Shown: positions 27,400 through 34,989 of the stretch, one piece after another
Position numbering within the stretch: position 1 is the first letter of the stretch
How the letters are laid out: every line of letters begins with the position of its first letter
NCBI RefSeq assembly: GCF_027923385.1
Contig: NZ_BSEC01000001.1
Coordinates: 310,001-374,000, forward strand
DNA length: 64,000 nt
Origin: Methylocystis echinoides
GTDB lineage: Bacteria; Pseudomonadota; Alphaproteobacteria; Rhizobiales; Beijerinckiaceae
Direction: 5' to 3'
The notes under the pieces: model-generated
Database searches by the model: none
What the model saw: only the letters and a program-made list of their open reading frames with translations
Told to the model about the DNA's origin: nothing
Translations under genes and position numbers: made by a program

Positions 27400-28221
27400 T
27401 CACCCTCCCAGAGCCGCTGCGGCCATTCTCAGATCCCGCCAGACCGTCGGTTTCAGCGACCAGCTTTTCAGGATCGCGGCCAGTCCGTTGAACACATACC
27501 CCTTCGCCACATGCTCCCCGCAGCGGATGTCGAAGGCTTTTCCGCGCAGGGGCCCGAGCGGTTCGTTCGTGTCGAGCAGCATGCGCGCCGGCGTCTCGCC
27601 GAAGAGCAGCAGCGCTTTCGGCCGCGCGAGCGCCACATGGCGGCGGGCGAATGGCGCGAAGATCGCCATTTCCTGCGGGGTCAGGGGGCGGTCGCCGGGC
27701 GGTCGCCAGGCGGCGGCATAGGCCAGATAGGCGCTGTCCCGGTTCCGGCCGATCGCCGCGAGCATATTGTCGAGCAGGCGCGCCGACAGCCCGCTGAAGG
27801 CCTCGCCGGTCGATTCCTCCGTCGCGCCCGGCGCCGCGTCGAAGACCATCACAGGCGCGCCAGCCGTTCCCGCGCTGAACAGGAAATGCTGCGCCATGTC
27901 GCGGAACGGCGCATGCGGGAAATCGGCGAGGGCGGCGGCCAGCGCGTCGAGCGTCTCGGCCTGGGCGGCGGCGGCCTGCGCGGCGCGGGCGGCTTCGTCC
28001 GGGGGCGCGATGACCGGCGCGCGGGGGCGCGGCGCCGTCGCCGCCGCCGCCTCGCGCGCGGGAGGAACCGGCGCGGCGGCGGGCGTGACCGGCGCGCGGG
28101 CGCTGTCGGCGTAGCGGTCGTGCGCCGCGTCGTCGAGCGCGAGATCGACCCCGCTCTCGACATACCAGTCGAGAAGCGCCAGCAGCGCCGCGCGCGTTTC
28201 AGGGGTCGGTGCGGGGTTCAT
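27400..28221 (-). CDS. family 4 uracil-DNA glycosylase-like protein lacking Fe-S ligands
   Basis: A 273-residue protein with a UDG-family-4 core: MVFDAAPGATEESTGEAFSG (in place of GEAPG.EED..G.PFVG), LLDNMLAAIGRNRDSAYLAYAAAWRPPGDRPLTPQE, and PKALLLFGETPARMLL..PLGPLRGKAF. The chain has a single cysteine (Cys234). All four [4Fe-4S] ligands are therefore absent; Trp172 replaces the CRPP cysteine and Phe188 the next one. The usual HP motif before the last helix is VFNGLAAILKS. A 60-residue Ala/Pro linker separates the N-terminal helix. It starts 8 bp after the HMA/TauE fusion gene. It is likely a degenerate or repurposed glycosylase. Confidence 0.82.
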   Translation of the reverse strand: MNPAPTPETRAALLALLDWYVESGVDLALDDAAHDRYADSARAPVTPAAAPVPPAREAAAATAPRPRAPVIAPPDEAARAAQAAAAQAETLDALAAALADFPHAPFRDMAQHFLFSAGTAGAPVMVFDAAPGATEESTGEAFSGLSARLLDNMLAAIGRNRDSAYLAYAAAWRPPGDRPLTPQEMAIFAPFARRHVALARPKALLLFGETPARMLLDTNEPLGPLRGKAFDIRCGEHVAKGYVFNGLAAILKSWSLKPTVWRDLRMAAAALGG

Positions 28222-28229
28222 GCGCGACC

Positions 28230-29852
28230 TTACCGCTTTCCGCCCGCCCCGTCATTTGGAAGCCGGAGCACGGTTCCCGGCGCGAGCCGGCCGTTGCGCA
28301 GGCCGGGGTTGGCGGCGGCGATGTCGCGCCAGCGACGCGCGTCGCCATAAAGGCGGCGCGCAATGCGCTGGAGCGTATCGCCGCGCCGAACGACATAGGC
28401 GCGCGGCTCCGGCGCGGCGGGCGCGGTCGCCTGCGCCTGCGCCTGCGGCGGAGCCTGCGCCTCCGGCGTCGCCGCCTCTCTTGCCGCCTCTCCCGCTGGC
28501 GCCGCGCCCGGCTCCCTCACGATGAATTCGCCGCGCATCATTCCCATCCAGCAGCTCCAGGGAATGACGCCGCTTTGCCGGGGCGTGAAGTCAATCGTCT
28601 GCCGACCGGGATTCAGGTCGAATTCGAGTCCAAGCGCCGAAACCACGATGCGCTTGTTGCAGCTCGTGATTTCCGTTGCGTTGATGACCCATTTCACCGG
28701 AACGCCCCTGATCAGGGTGAAACGCGCGGGTTCGTAGCCGAGCCCATTGGCCGTCATCTCGATCACCTGCGCGGCGGGCGCGTGTTGCGATGCGGGCGCC
28801 GGCGTCTCCTGCGGACGCAGGCGCGAGATGAGCGAGGCGAGATCGGCGCCGGAGCCGGTGAGGATCAGGCCGCGATTGACCATCACCGCGCCCAGCACAA
28901 CGACGATGACGCCCGAGGCGCGCAGCAGGCGATGGGTCAATGTGTGCGAGAGCAGGGAGGAAAGGGCGCCGAAGGCGAGCATCACCGGGAGCGTGCCGAG
29001 GCCGAAGGCGAACAGCATTTTGGCGCCCTCGACGGCGCTGCCGGTTCCGGCGGCCATGACATACATCGCCTGCAAGGGGCCGCAGGCGATCATGAGCCCG
29101 TTCAGCAGGCCGATGACGAAAGGCCGATGCCGCCCCTGCGCCTCGCGGAACACCCAGCGTTGCAACGGCGCGGGAAGGCCGAGCCGAAACCGCCGCAGCG
29201 GCTGGAACAGCCCCAGCATGTTGAGGCCGAAGACGATGAGAAACAGCCCCGCCGCGACGCCTGCGACGCCGCGCAGCAGCGGCGTGAAGGCGATGACGGC
29301 GCCGGCCGCGCCGAACAGCGCGCCGATGGTCGTATAGGAGAGCGTCTTGGCGACGGCGAAAGCGAGATGGCCGGCGAGCGCGGGACGCCCCGCCTTCGCC
29401 TCGGCGGTCGCATAGCTCACGACGAAGCCGCCGCACATGCCGATGCAATGGAAGCCGGTGACAAGGCCCAGCGTAAAGATAAGCCACAGGCTGAGGCGCT
29501 GCGAAATATCGGGGGCGCCGCTGTCGCTGATCCAGCGCGTGTCGACGAGGATCAGCGCGGCGATTCCGGCGAGCGCCAGCGTCGCCAGCGCCAGACGGTA
29601 AAGCAAGGGCTTGGGCTTTTGCGCCGGCGCCTCGACCCGATAGCCCAGCGCCGCGATCGCCGCCCGGATCGCGCCGGCGTCCGTCTCCGAGGGGTCGTAA
29701 AGGACGGCGACCGTTTCCGTGGGATAACGCGCCTCGACGCGCCGGACGCCGGCAAGCCGGCCCAGCGTTGTTTCGATGACATGCTCGCAGCCATGGCAAT
29801 GCATGCCATGGGCTTTGAGCCCGATGCTTTTTTCGTCGCCGCTTTGGGTCAT
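28230..29852 (-). CDS. HMA-TauE/SafE-cupredoxin-LysM fusion, probable copper handling
   Basis: A ~540-residue multidomain membrane protein. Residues 8-75 form a heavy-metal-associated domain with the MHCHGCE motif (Cys19, Cys22). Residues ~80-335 form a polytopic domain of the TauE/SafE or UreH-like type with the GFHCIGMCGGF motif (His135, Cys136, Cys140). Residues ~362-446 look like a cupredoxin (TSCNKRIVV; PWSCWMGMMRGEF, Cys398 and Cys434). After an Ala/Pro/Gln linker, residues ~485-533 form a LysM peptidoglycan-binding domain. HMA-TauE-cupredoxin proteins are linked to copper supply to oxidases. The start is uncertain: ATG at 29852, or a GTG at 29873 abutting GGGAGG. Confidence 0.82.
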   Translation of the reverse strand: MTQSGDEKSIGLKAHGMHCHGCEHVIETTLGRLAGVRRVEARYPTETVAVLYDPSETDAGAIRAAIAALGYRVEAPAQKPKPLLYRLALATLALAGIAALILVDTRWISDSGAPDISQRLSLWLIFTLGLVTGFHCIGMCGGFVVSYATAEAKAGRPALAGHLAFAVAKTLSYTTIGALFGAAGAVIAFTPLLRGVAGVAAGLFLIVFGLNMLGLFQPLRRFRLGLPAPLQRWVFREAQGRHRPFVIGLLNGLMIACGPLQAMYVMAAGTGSAVEGAKMLFAFGLGTLPVMLAFGALSSLLSHTLTHRLLRASGVIVVVLGAVMVNRGLILTGSGADLASLISRLRPQETPAPASQHAPAAQVIEMTANGLGYEPARFTLIRGVPVKWVINATEITSCNKRIVVSALGLEFDLNPGRQTIDFTPRQSGVIPWSCWMGMMRGEFIVREPGAAPAGEAAREAATPEAQAPPQAQAQATAPAAPEPRAYVVRRGDTLQRIARRLYGDARRWRDIAAANPGLRNGRLAPGTVLRLPNDGAGGKR

Positions 29853-29986
29853 GTCAGCGCGCTGTTTTGTCACCCTCCCGCTGGTGGCCTTTTTGCCCGC
29901 GAACGGCGTTGACCGGCGGTCGCGCGGGTGTATTAACGGGCATCCTTATATTCAGACGTCGCCTCATCGGCGCACAGGAGGCGATA

Positions 29987-30832
29987 TTGCAGTCGGCAGG
30001 CGACAGGGGCGTAACTCCTTTTGAGCTGAAAATTCTCCGCTACAAGGAGAAGATCCGCAACTCCCTTTTGACGGAAGTGAAGGTCACGGACCAGCAGTTC
30101 GAAAGCGTCTTCGTCTGCGAAAACGACATGCAGGCGGCCCGGGCCCTCTCGCTCTGGATCAAGGAAGCCGGCACGATGGCGTGGCTCGACGCCAATCTCA
30201 AGGCCGGCGACCGCTTCCTCGACATCGGCGCCAATGTCGGGATCTACTCCATCGCCGCCGCCCATCGCGTCGGACCGACGGGCAAGGTCTATGCCGCGGA
30301 GCCGCACAAGTTCAACGTGTGCAGCCTGATGACCAATATCCTGCGCAACGGTTTCGAGGACCGCGTCACGGTGCTGACGGTTCCGCTCACATCCGAGCGC
30401 TGCGCGACGCAGTTCAACTACAGCAGCATCATTCCCGCCTCCACCGGCAGCCAGCTCGGCTCGACGAAGCGCGACGGGCGCGGCGGCAAGGATTTCGTGC
30501 CTGTTCTCACGGAACTCACTGTCGGCCTCAGTCTCGACGAGGTCGTCGATCTCGGCATGATCGAGCGCCCCGATCTGATCAAGATCGACGTGGACGGCAT
30601 CGAACTGCAAATTCTTCAGGGCATGAAGCGCCTGCTCCTGTCGCCCAATCGTCCGCGCAGCGTTCAGGTCGAACTCAATCTCGGCGAGCAGGACGATGTC
30701 ATCGCATTTCTCGATGACCATGGATACGACCTCGACCATCGTCATTTCACCTTGCAGGGAAAGCTTTTTCTCGACGCCGGCAAGAGCGTCTCGGAAATCG
30801 CGCATAACGCCGTTTTCGTTCCGCGCAGCTGA
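29987..30832 (+). CDS. FkbM-family SAM-dependent methyltransferase
   Basis: A 281-residue methyltransferase. I chose the TTG at 29987 because AGGAGG lies five bases upstream; no ATG gives a comparable site. The SAM-binding loop is FLDIGANVGIYSIAAAHRVG, followed by KVYAAEPHKFNVCSLMTNILRNGF and the later LIKIDVDGIELQILQGMKRLL, the FkbM motif. FkbM enzymes O-methylate sugars or polyketides, often in surface glycans. The 2OG-oxygenase gene starts 21 bp downstream, so the two may modify one product. Confidence 0.87.
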   Translation: MQSAGDRGVTPFELKILRYKEKIRNSLLTEVKVTDQQFESVFVCENDMQAARALSLWIKEAGTMAWLDANLKAGDRFLDIGANVGIYSIAAAHRVGPTGKVYAAEPHKFNVCSLMTNILRNGFEDRVTVLTVPLTSERCATQFNYSSIIPASTGSQLGSTKRDGRGGKDFVPVLTELTVGLSLDEVVDLGMIERPDLIKIDVDGIELQILQGMKRLLLSPNRPRSVQVELNLGEQDDVIAFLDDHGYDLDHRHFTLQGKLFLDAGKSVSEIAHNAVFVPRS

Positions 30833-30853
30833 CGCCCGCGCAGCCGCCAAAGG

Positions 30854-31624
30854 ATGAATGCAATGGGCAAAGAAGCCGGTTTGATCTCATTCGCCCATGC
30901 CGGCATGAGATACGAGCCCTATCCGATCGCCTATATTCAGCCCTTCATCGAGCCGACGGCTTATGACGCGCTGGTGCAGTCCTGGCCGGAGCAGTCCCTG
31001 TTCAAGTCGACGGCGGAGCTGGGCAAGAAGGCGTCGCTGTCGGAGCGCTACAACCCGGATAATTATTTCAGGTTTCTGTCCAATAGCCCGCAGTGGGCGC
31101 GCTTTCACGATTTCATCAAGTCGGATTTCTTCATCGAGGAGACGCTGCGTTTTCTCGATTCGAAGAATGTCATGATCAATCTCGACAATCTGCGCATCGT
31201 CTCGAAGAAGGGCCTGAAGCGGCCGAGCCTCTGGGGTCGTCTGAACGGGCGGCAGGAGATTTCCGCGCGTTTCGAATTCTCGCTGATGGACGCCCACGGC
31301 GGCAGCATCAGGCCGCATACGGATTCGCCCAACAAACTCATCACGCTCGTCATTTCCATGACCCAGCCGGGCGAGTGGAATGATGCGTGGGGCGGCGGCA
31401 CCGAAATCTGCCTGCCGAAGGACCGGACGAAGGTCTACAATGACGTAAACAGATACATGGACTTCGACGACGTCGACGTCATCGACCGTTTTCCCTTCGT
31501 CGCCAATCAGTGCATTCTTTTCATCAAGACGTACAACAGCTGGCATCAGGTGGCGCCGCTGCGCGGACCCGAGAACGCGCCGATGCGGCGCACGCTCACC
31601 ATCAATATCGAGAGAATAGCCTGA
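30854..31624 (+). CDS. 2-oxoglutarate/Fe(II)-dependent oxygenase-like protein
   Basis: A 256-residue protein with a jelly-roll oxygenase pattern. The metal triad appears as HxD in SIRPHTDSPNKLITLVISM (His155, Asp157) and His231 in YNSWHQVAPLRG. Arg245/Arg246 (MRRTLTINI) is placed to bind 2-oxoglutarate. This arrangement is seen in prolyl/aspartyl hydroxylase-like enzymes that act with glycosyl- or methyltransferases on surface sugars or proteins. It lies directly behind the FkbM gene. The substrate is not evident. Confidence 0.75.
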   Translation: MNAMGKEAGLISFAHAGMRYEPYPIAYIQPFIEPTAYDALVQSWPEQSLFKSTAELGKKASLSERYNPDNYFRFLSNSPQWARFHDFIKSDFFIEETLRFLDSKNVMINLDNLRIVSKKGLKRPSLWGRLNGRQEISARFEFSLMDAHGGSIRPHTDSPNKLITLVISMTQPGEWNDAWGGGTEICLPKDRTKVYNDVNRYMDFDDVDVIDRFPFVANQCILFIKTYNSWHQVAPLRGPENAPMRRTLTINIERIA

Positions 31625-31647
31625 CGCGCCCTCGCCCCCGCCTCCGC

Positions 31648-31675
31648 CCCTGCCCAGCGTCGCCGCGGGGCAGGG
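31648..31675. terminator. hairpin between convergent genes
   Basis: An 8-bp stem CCCTGCCC / GGGCAGGG with a 12-base loop, inside a longer pairing of CGCGCCCT (31625-31632) with AGGGCGCG (31672-31679). It lies between the convergent oxygenase and peptidase genes. There is no T-run. Confidence 0.35.
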
Positions 31676-31684
31676 CGCGAGACC

Positions 31685-33070
31685 TTATGCCGCCAGCGCG
31701 TCCAGCACCCGCGCCCAGCTTCGCGCGCCCTTGTGGAAGGATGTGAAGCTGTATTTTTCATTGGGCGAGTGAATGCGGTCGTCGTCCAGCGCGAAGCCGA
31801 TCATGAGCGCGTCCATGCCGAGGTCGCGTTTGAAGGCGCCGACGATCGGAATGGAGCCGCCGCAGCCGGCGAGCGCCGCCTCCTTGCCCCATTCCGAGGC
31901 CAGCGCCCGTCGCGCGCGGCTCAACGCCTCCGAGCCGAAGGGCAGTTGCAGCGCATTGGAGGCGCCGTGGTTGAGGAACTCCACCTTTGCGTCCGCCGGC
32001 AGCCGCGCGCGCACGAAGGCGCGGAAGCTCTCCAGCACCGATTTGGCGTCCTGCTGGCCGACGAGCCGGAACGAGAATTTGGCGGAGGCCTGCGCCGGCA
32101 GCACGGTCTTCGAGCCCTTGCCGGTATAGCCGCCGACAATGCCGTTCACATCGCAGGTCGGACGCGCCCAGATCTGTTCCATGATCCCGCGCCCGGGCTC
32201 GCCGCCGACATGGGCGAGGCCGACATCCTGGAGCCACTGCGCCTGATCGAATTCGAGGTTGCGCCATTGCTCGGCGATGTCCTCGGGGATGTCCGGCACG
32301 CCGTCGTAGAATCCCGGCAGCGTCACCCTGCCCTCGGCGTCGTGCAGGTCGGCGATGATTTTCGCGAGCACATGCACGGGATTGTTCACCGGCCCGCCGA
32401 ACATGCCCGAATGCAGATCATGGCTGGCGATGCGGATGAAGACTTCTTCCTGCGCGAGGCCGCGCAGCATGACGGTGATCGCCGGCGTCGTCGGGTTCCA
32501 CATGCTGGTGTCGCAGACGAGCGCGATTCCCGGCTGCGACAGCTCCTCGCGGTGTTTCGCGAGAAAGGCGGGAAGTGACGGCGAGCCGGTCTCTTCCTCG
32601 CCCTCGAAGAGGAAGGTGACATGGCAGGGCAGGCCGCCGTTCTGCTCGAAGGCGCGGCACGCCTCGAGGAAAGTCATGAGCTGGCCCTTGTCGTCCGAGG
32701 CGCCGCGCGCGACGATCTCCTTGCCCGTCTTTCCGTCCGCGAGGCGGGGCGCGAAGGGCTCGGTCTCCCACAGCTCCAGGGGGTCCGGCGGCTGCACGTC
32801 GTAATGGCCGTAGAAGAGGACATGGGGCGCATCGGCGCGCTTGGCTTTCGCATGGCCCACGACGATCGGATGGCCGGGGGTCTCGCGCACCTCGGCGGTA
32901 TAGCCCAGGCCTTTCAGCTCGTCGGCGAGCCAGTTGGCGGCGCGCAGGCAGTGCTGCGTGAAGGCCGGGTCGGTCGAGACCGAGGGAATGCTCAAGAGGT
33001 CGAAGAGGCGTTGGGTGGACGCCGGCAGGTTGGCGTCTATTGTGCCGAGAACGTCGTCGATCGTCGCCAT
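31685..33070 (-). CDS. M20-family dipeptidase
   Basis: Zn-dependent cytosolic exopeptidase of 461 residues. Metal ligands and catalytic acids appear in VLFYGHYDVQPPD (His, Asp), RGASDDKGQLMTFLEA and FLFEGEEETGSPS. The lid domain follows with SHDLHSGMFGGPVNNP. The C-terminal GFALDDDRIHSPNEKYSFTSFHKGARSWARVL supplies the last His. The form LLSIPSVSTDPAFTQ..CLRAANWLADEL is typical of carnosinase-like dipeptidases in proteobacteria. It stands alone between convergent neighbours. Confidence 0.93.
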   Translation of the reverse strand: MATIDDVLGTIDANLPASTQRLFDLLSIPSVSTDPAFTQHCLRAANWLADELKGLGYTAEVRETPGHPIVVGHAKAKRADAPHVLFYGHYDVQPPDPLELWETEPFAPRLADGKTGKEIVARGASDDKGQLMTFLEACRAFEQNGGLPCHVTFLFEGEEETGSPSLPAFLAKHREELSQPGIALVCDTSMWNPTTPAITVMLRGLAQEEVFIRIASHDLHSGMFGGPVNNPVHVLAKIIADLHDAEGRVTLPGFYDGVPDIPEDIAEQWRNLEFDQAQWLQDVGLAHVGGEPGRGIMEQIWARPTCDVNGIVGGYTGKGSKTVLPAQASAKFSFRLVGQQDAKSVLESFRAFVRARLPADAKVEFLNHGASNALQLPFGSEALSRARRALASEWGKEAALAGCGGSIPIVGAFKRDLGMDALMIGFALDDDRIHSPNEKYSFTSFHKGARSWARVLDALAA

Positions 33071-33168
33071 GGAATCAGATCCTTCGCAGTTGATGCGAAG
33101 CTAGTGCGAAGGACACGGGGAGGGAAGGCGGAAAGACGCCGCTCCGCTTTCCCTTTTTTGAGGATGGC

Positions 33169-33429
33169 TCAGCCCCAGAGCGCGCACCAGCCGCGTGCGC
33201 TCACCGGCCCCTTGACCACGCCGCAGCCGGCCGGCGCCTCGAACCAGGAGCAATTGGCGCAGCTCTGGCGCCCTTTCGGCGAATTCCGGTAGCCGGCCGC
33301 CGCCTGGCTCGTCTTGGCCAGCGCGGGCCCCGCGCCAAGAACCGCGCCGACGCCCGAGGCAAGCGCCGTCGCCCAAAAGAGCGTCAGCGCATGGCGGCGA
33401 CCGCATCCGTCGTTTTTGCAATCGCTCAT
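33169..33429 (-). CDS. high-potential iron-sulfur protein (HiPIP)
   Basis: A small periplasmic electron carrier with one [4Fe-4S] cluster. The 86-residue precursor has a twin-Arg signal (CGRRHALTLFWATALASG). The mature domain carries the full HiPIP pattern: YRNSPKGRQSCANCSWFEAPAGCGVVKGPVSARGWCALWG, with four cysteines and the final Trp. It is divergent from the persulfide-sensor gene. HiPIPs often carry electrons from sulfur oxidation or to terminal oxidases, which fits the neighbouring sqr and cyd genes. Confidence 0.92.
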   Translation of the reverse strand: MSDCKNDGCGRRHALTLFWATALASGVGAVLGAGPALAKTSQAAAGYRNSPKGRQSCANCSWFEAPAGCGVVKGPVSARGWCALWG

Positions 33430-33616
33430 GTTTCCCTCCTTCGGCTAAATTCGATTTTTCTAATATAATGCCGTCGCGCTCCCGCCGCGAATGCGACAAA
33501 TGGAAACAAGGGCGCCGCGAGGCGGCCGCCAGGCAACCCCCAAGCAACCCCAAGCAGCCTCCGGCGGCTCCTGGCCGGGGCAGGCAGGCGGCGCTTGACT
33601 TCATATTCGTTGATCG

Positions 33617-33627
33617 TAAATTAGAAG
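33617..33627. promoter_or_regulatory. 11-bp element before the bigR-like gene, shared with sqr
   Basis: TAAATTAGAAG, the exact reverse complement of CTTCTAATTTA at 34917-34927 in front of sqr. It lies only 3 bp before the regulator start codon and inside ATATTC (33603-33608) and GAATAT (33632-33637) arms. A related TTCTAATA occurs at 33458-33465 upstream of the HiPIP gene. Likely the autoregulatory operator. Confidence 0.5.
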
Positions 33628-33629
33628 CT

Positions 33630-34022
33630 ATGAATATAGATCCGGTCGAACTTGCGCCCAAGGCGGCGCAGGCCGAGAGCTTCCTCAAGGCGCTGGCCAA
33701 TCGCCATCGGCTGATGGTTCTGTGCGAGCTGCACAAGGGCGAGCATTCGGTGACGAAGCTTCAGGAGGCGGTCGGACTCAGCCAGTCGTCGCTGTCGCAG
33801 CATCTGGCGCGGCTGCGCGAGGACAAGCTCGTCAAGACGCGGCGCGAGTCGCAGACGATCCATTATTCGCTCGCGAACGAAAATGTCTCGCGGTTCATCG
33901 CGCTGTTGTACGACATTTTCTGCGCTGCCGAATGTGGCGCGCCCGTCGAGCAGGAAAAGACCGCCGTGCGCCGCGCGGCCGCCAAGGAAGGCAAGGAAGG
34001 CAAGGAAGGAATGAGTTCATGA
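33630..34022 (+). CDS. bigR: ArsR-family BigR/SqrR-like persulfide-responsive repressor
   Basis: A 130-residue winged-helix repressor. FLKALANRHRLMVLCELHKGEHSVTKLQEAVGLSQSSLSQHLARLREDKLVKTRRESQTIHY matches the BigR/SqrR/YgaV branch. The two redox cysteines of that branch are present as Cys32 (VLCEL) and Cys98 (DIFCAAEC; a further Cys at 102). They form a disulfide or polysulfide bridge on sulfide exposure and release DNA. The tail carries a KEG triple repeat coded by three GGCAAGGAA units, which also form the ribosome-binding region of the next gene. The ATG at 33630 is favoured because the longer frame is Pro/Arg-rich. Confidence 0.88.
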   Translation: MNIDPVELAPKAAQAESFLKALANRHRLMVLCELHKGEHSVTKLQEAVGLSQSSLSQHLARLREDKLVKTRRESQTIHYSLANENVSRFIALLYDIFCAAECGAPVEQEKTAVRRAAAKEGKEGKEGMSS

Positions 34023-34219
34023 GCATCGACCGTATTGTGATGGCCTTCGCCGGCTCCATGGTCCTCCTCAGCGTGACCCTGGCCCATTTCTTTTCGCCCT
34101 GGTGGATGTTGCTCGCGGCTTTCGTCGGCTTCAATCTCATTCAGTCCAGCTTCACCGGCTTCTGCCCGCTGGCGATGGCTTTGAAACATTTCGGCGTGAA
34201 GCCCGGCCCCGCTTTTTAG
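34019..34219 (+). CDS. DUF2892 (YgaP-type transmembrane) protein
   Basis: A 66-residue membrane protein with two helices (IVMAFAGSMVLLSVTLAHFF, WWMLLAAFVGFNLIQSSF) followed by the conserved FTGFCPLAMALKHFGV, where a single Cys sits at the membrane edge. This is the membrane part of YgaP rhodaneses without the rhodanese domain. Its ATG overlaps the bigR stop (ATGA). Neighbours imply a role in sulfane-sulfur handling or sulfide respiration. Confidence 0.87.
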   Translation: MSIDRIVMAFAGSMVLLSVTLAHFFSPWWMLLAAFVGFNLIQSSFTGFCPLAMALKHFGVKPGPAF

Positions 34220-34233
34220 AGAACTGACGGAAC

Positions 34234-34902
34234 ATGTCGTCTGACTGGATCGAAGACGCGCCGCTCCTGCGCCGGCTCGACGAGCCGACGCGCGCCCTTC
34301 TGCGCGAGGCGGCGATCCGCAAGCAGATTCCACGCGGCTCCGTGCTGTTCCGGCCCGGCGACGCCTGCGTCCACTTCCCGCTCATCGCGTCGGGGACGGT
34401 CCGCGTCCAGCGTGTGACCGAGTCGGGGCGCGAGATCGTGCTGTACCGCGTCTCGAACAATGAAACCTGCATTCTCACCACGGCCTCGCTCCTCTCCGAC
34501 GACGCCTATTCGGCCGAGGGCGTCGCCGAGACCGACGTCACGGCCTATATCGTCCCCGCCGATCGCTTCGCCGCGCTGATGAACGCCTCGGCAGATTTCC
34601 GCGCGCTGGTTTTCGACGGTTACAGCCGGCGCATCGCCACGCTCATGTCGCGCATCGAGGAAATCGTCTGCACGCGCATCAATGTGCGGCTGGCGGAGCG
34701 GCTGCTGGCGCTTCGCGGCGCGGACAATCGCATCAGCGTCACCCAGCAGGCGCTCGCCGCCGATCTCGGCACCGCGCGGGAAGTCGTCGGCCGCACACTG
34801 AAGAGCTTCGAGCGGTCGGGCTGGGTCAAATTGTCCCGCGGCGGCGCGGAAATCACCAATGCAGGGGCCCTGCGCGCCCTTTGCGACGCCGAGCGTGACT
34901 AA
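34234..34902 (+). CDS. Crp/Fnr-family transcription regulator
   Basis: A 222-residue regulator with an N-terminal cyclic-nucleotide-binding-like beta roll (LFRPGDACVHFPLIASGTVRVQRVTESGREIVLYRV) and a C-terminal winged helix (ISVTQQALAADLGTAREVVGRTLKSFERSGWVKLSRGG). It lacks the N-terminal cysteines of FNR. The NETCILTTASLL segment in the sensor holds a Cys (Cys78) conserved, as far as I know, in Crp-type regulators near sulfur genes. It starts 14 bp after the DUF2892 gene and precedes sqr, suggesting that it co-regulates this locus. Ligand unknown. Confidence 0.88.
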   Translation: MSSDWIEDAPLLRRLDEPTRALLREAAIRKQIPRGSVLFRPGDACVHFPLIASGTVRVQRVTESGREIVLYRVSNNETCILTTASLLSDDAYSAEGVAETDVTAYIVPADRFAALMNASADFRALVFDGYSRRIATLMSRIEEIVCTRINVRLAERLLALRGADNRISVTQQALAADLGTAREVVGRTLKSFERSGWVKLSRGGAEITNAGALRALCDAERD

Positions 34903-34913
34903 GTCGCAGTTAC

Positions 34914-34939
34914 ATTCTTCTAATTTAGATAAAACGAAT
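34914..34939. promoter_or_regulatory. probable operator and promoter region of sqr
   Basis: ATTC (34914-34917) and GAAT (34936-34939) arms flank CTTCTAATTTA (34917-34927), the 11-mer also found inverted before bigR. The stretch is AT-rich in an otherwise GC-rich region. AAGGAG and GGGAGGAA precede the sqr start at 34990. Confidence 0.5.
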
Positions 34940-34989
34940 ATATAAGGAGAGCGACGCGACGGCGTCGCGCCCGAGGGAGGAATATTGAA

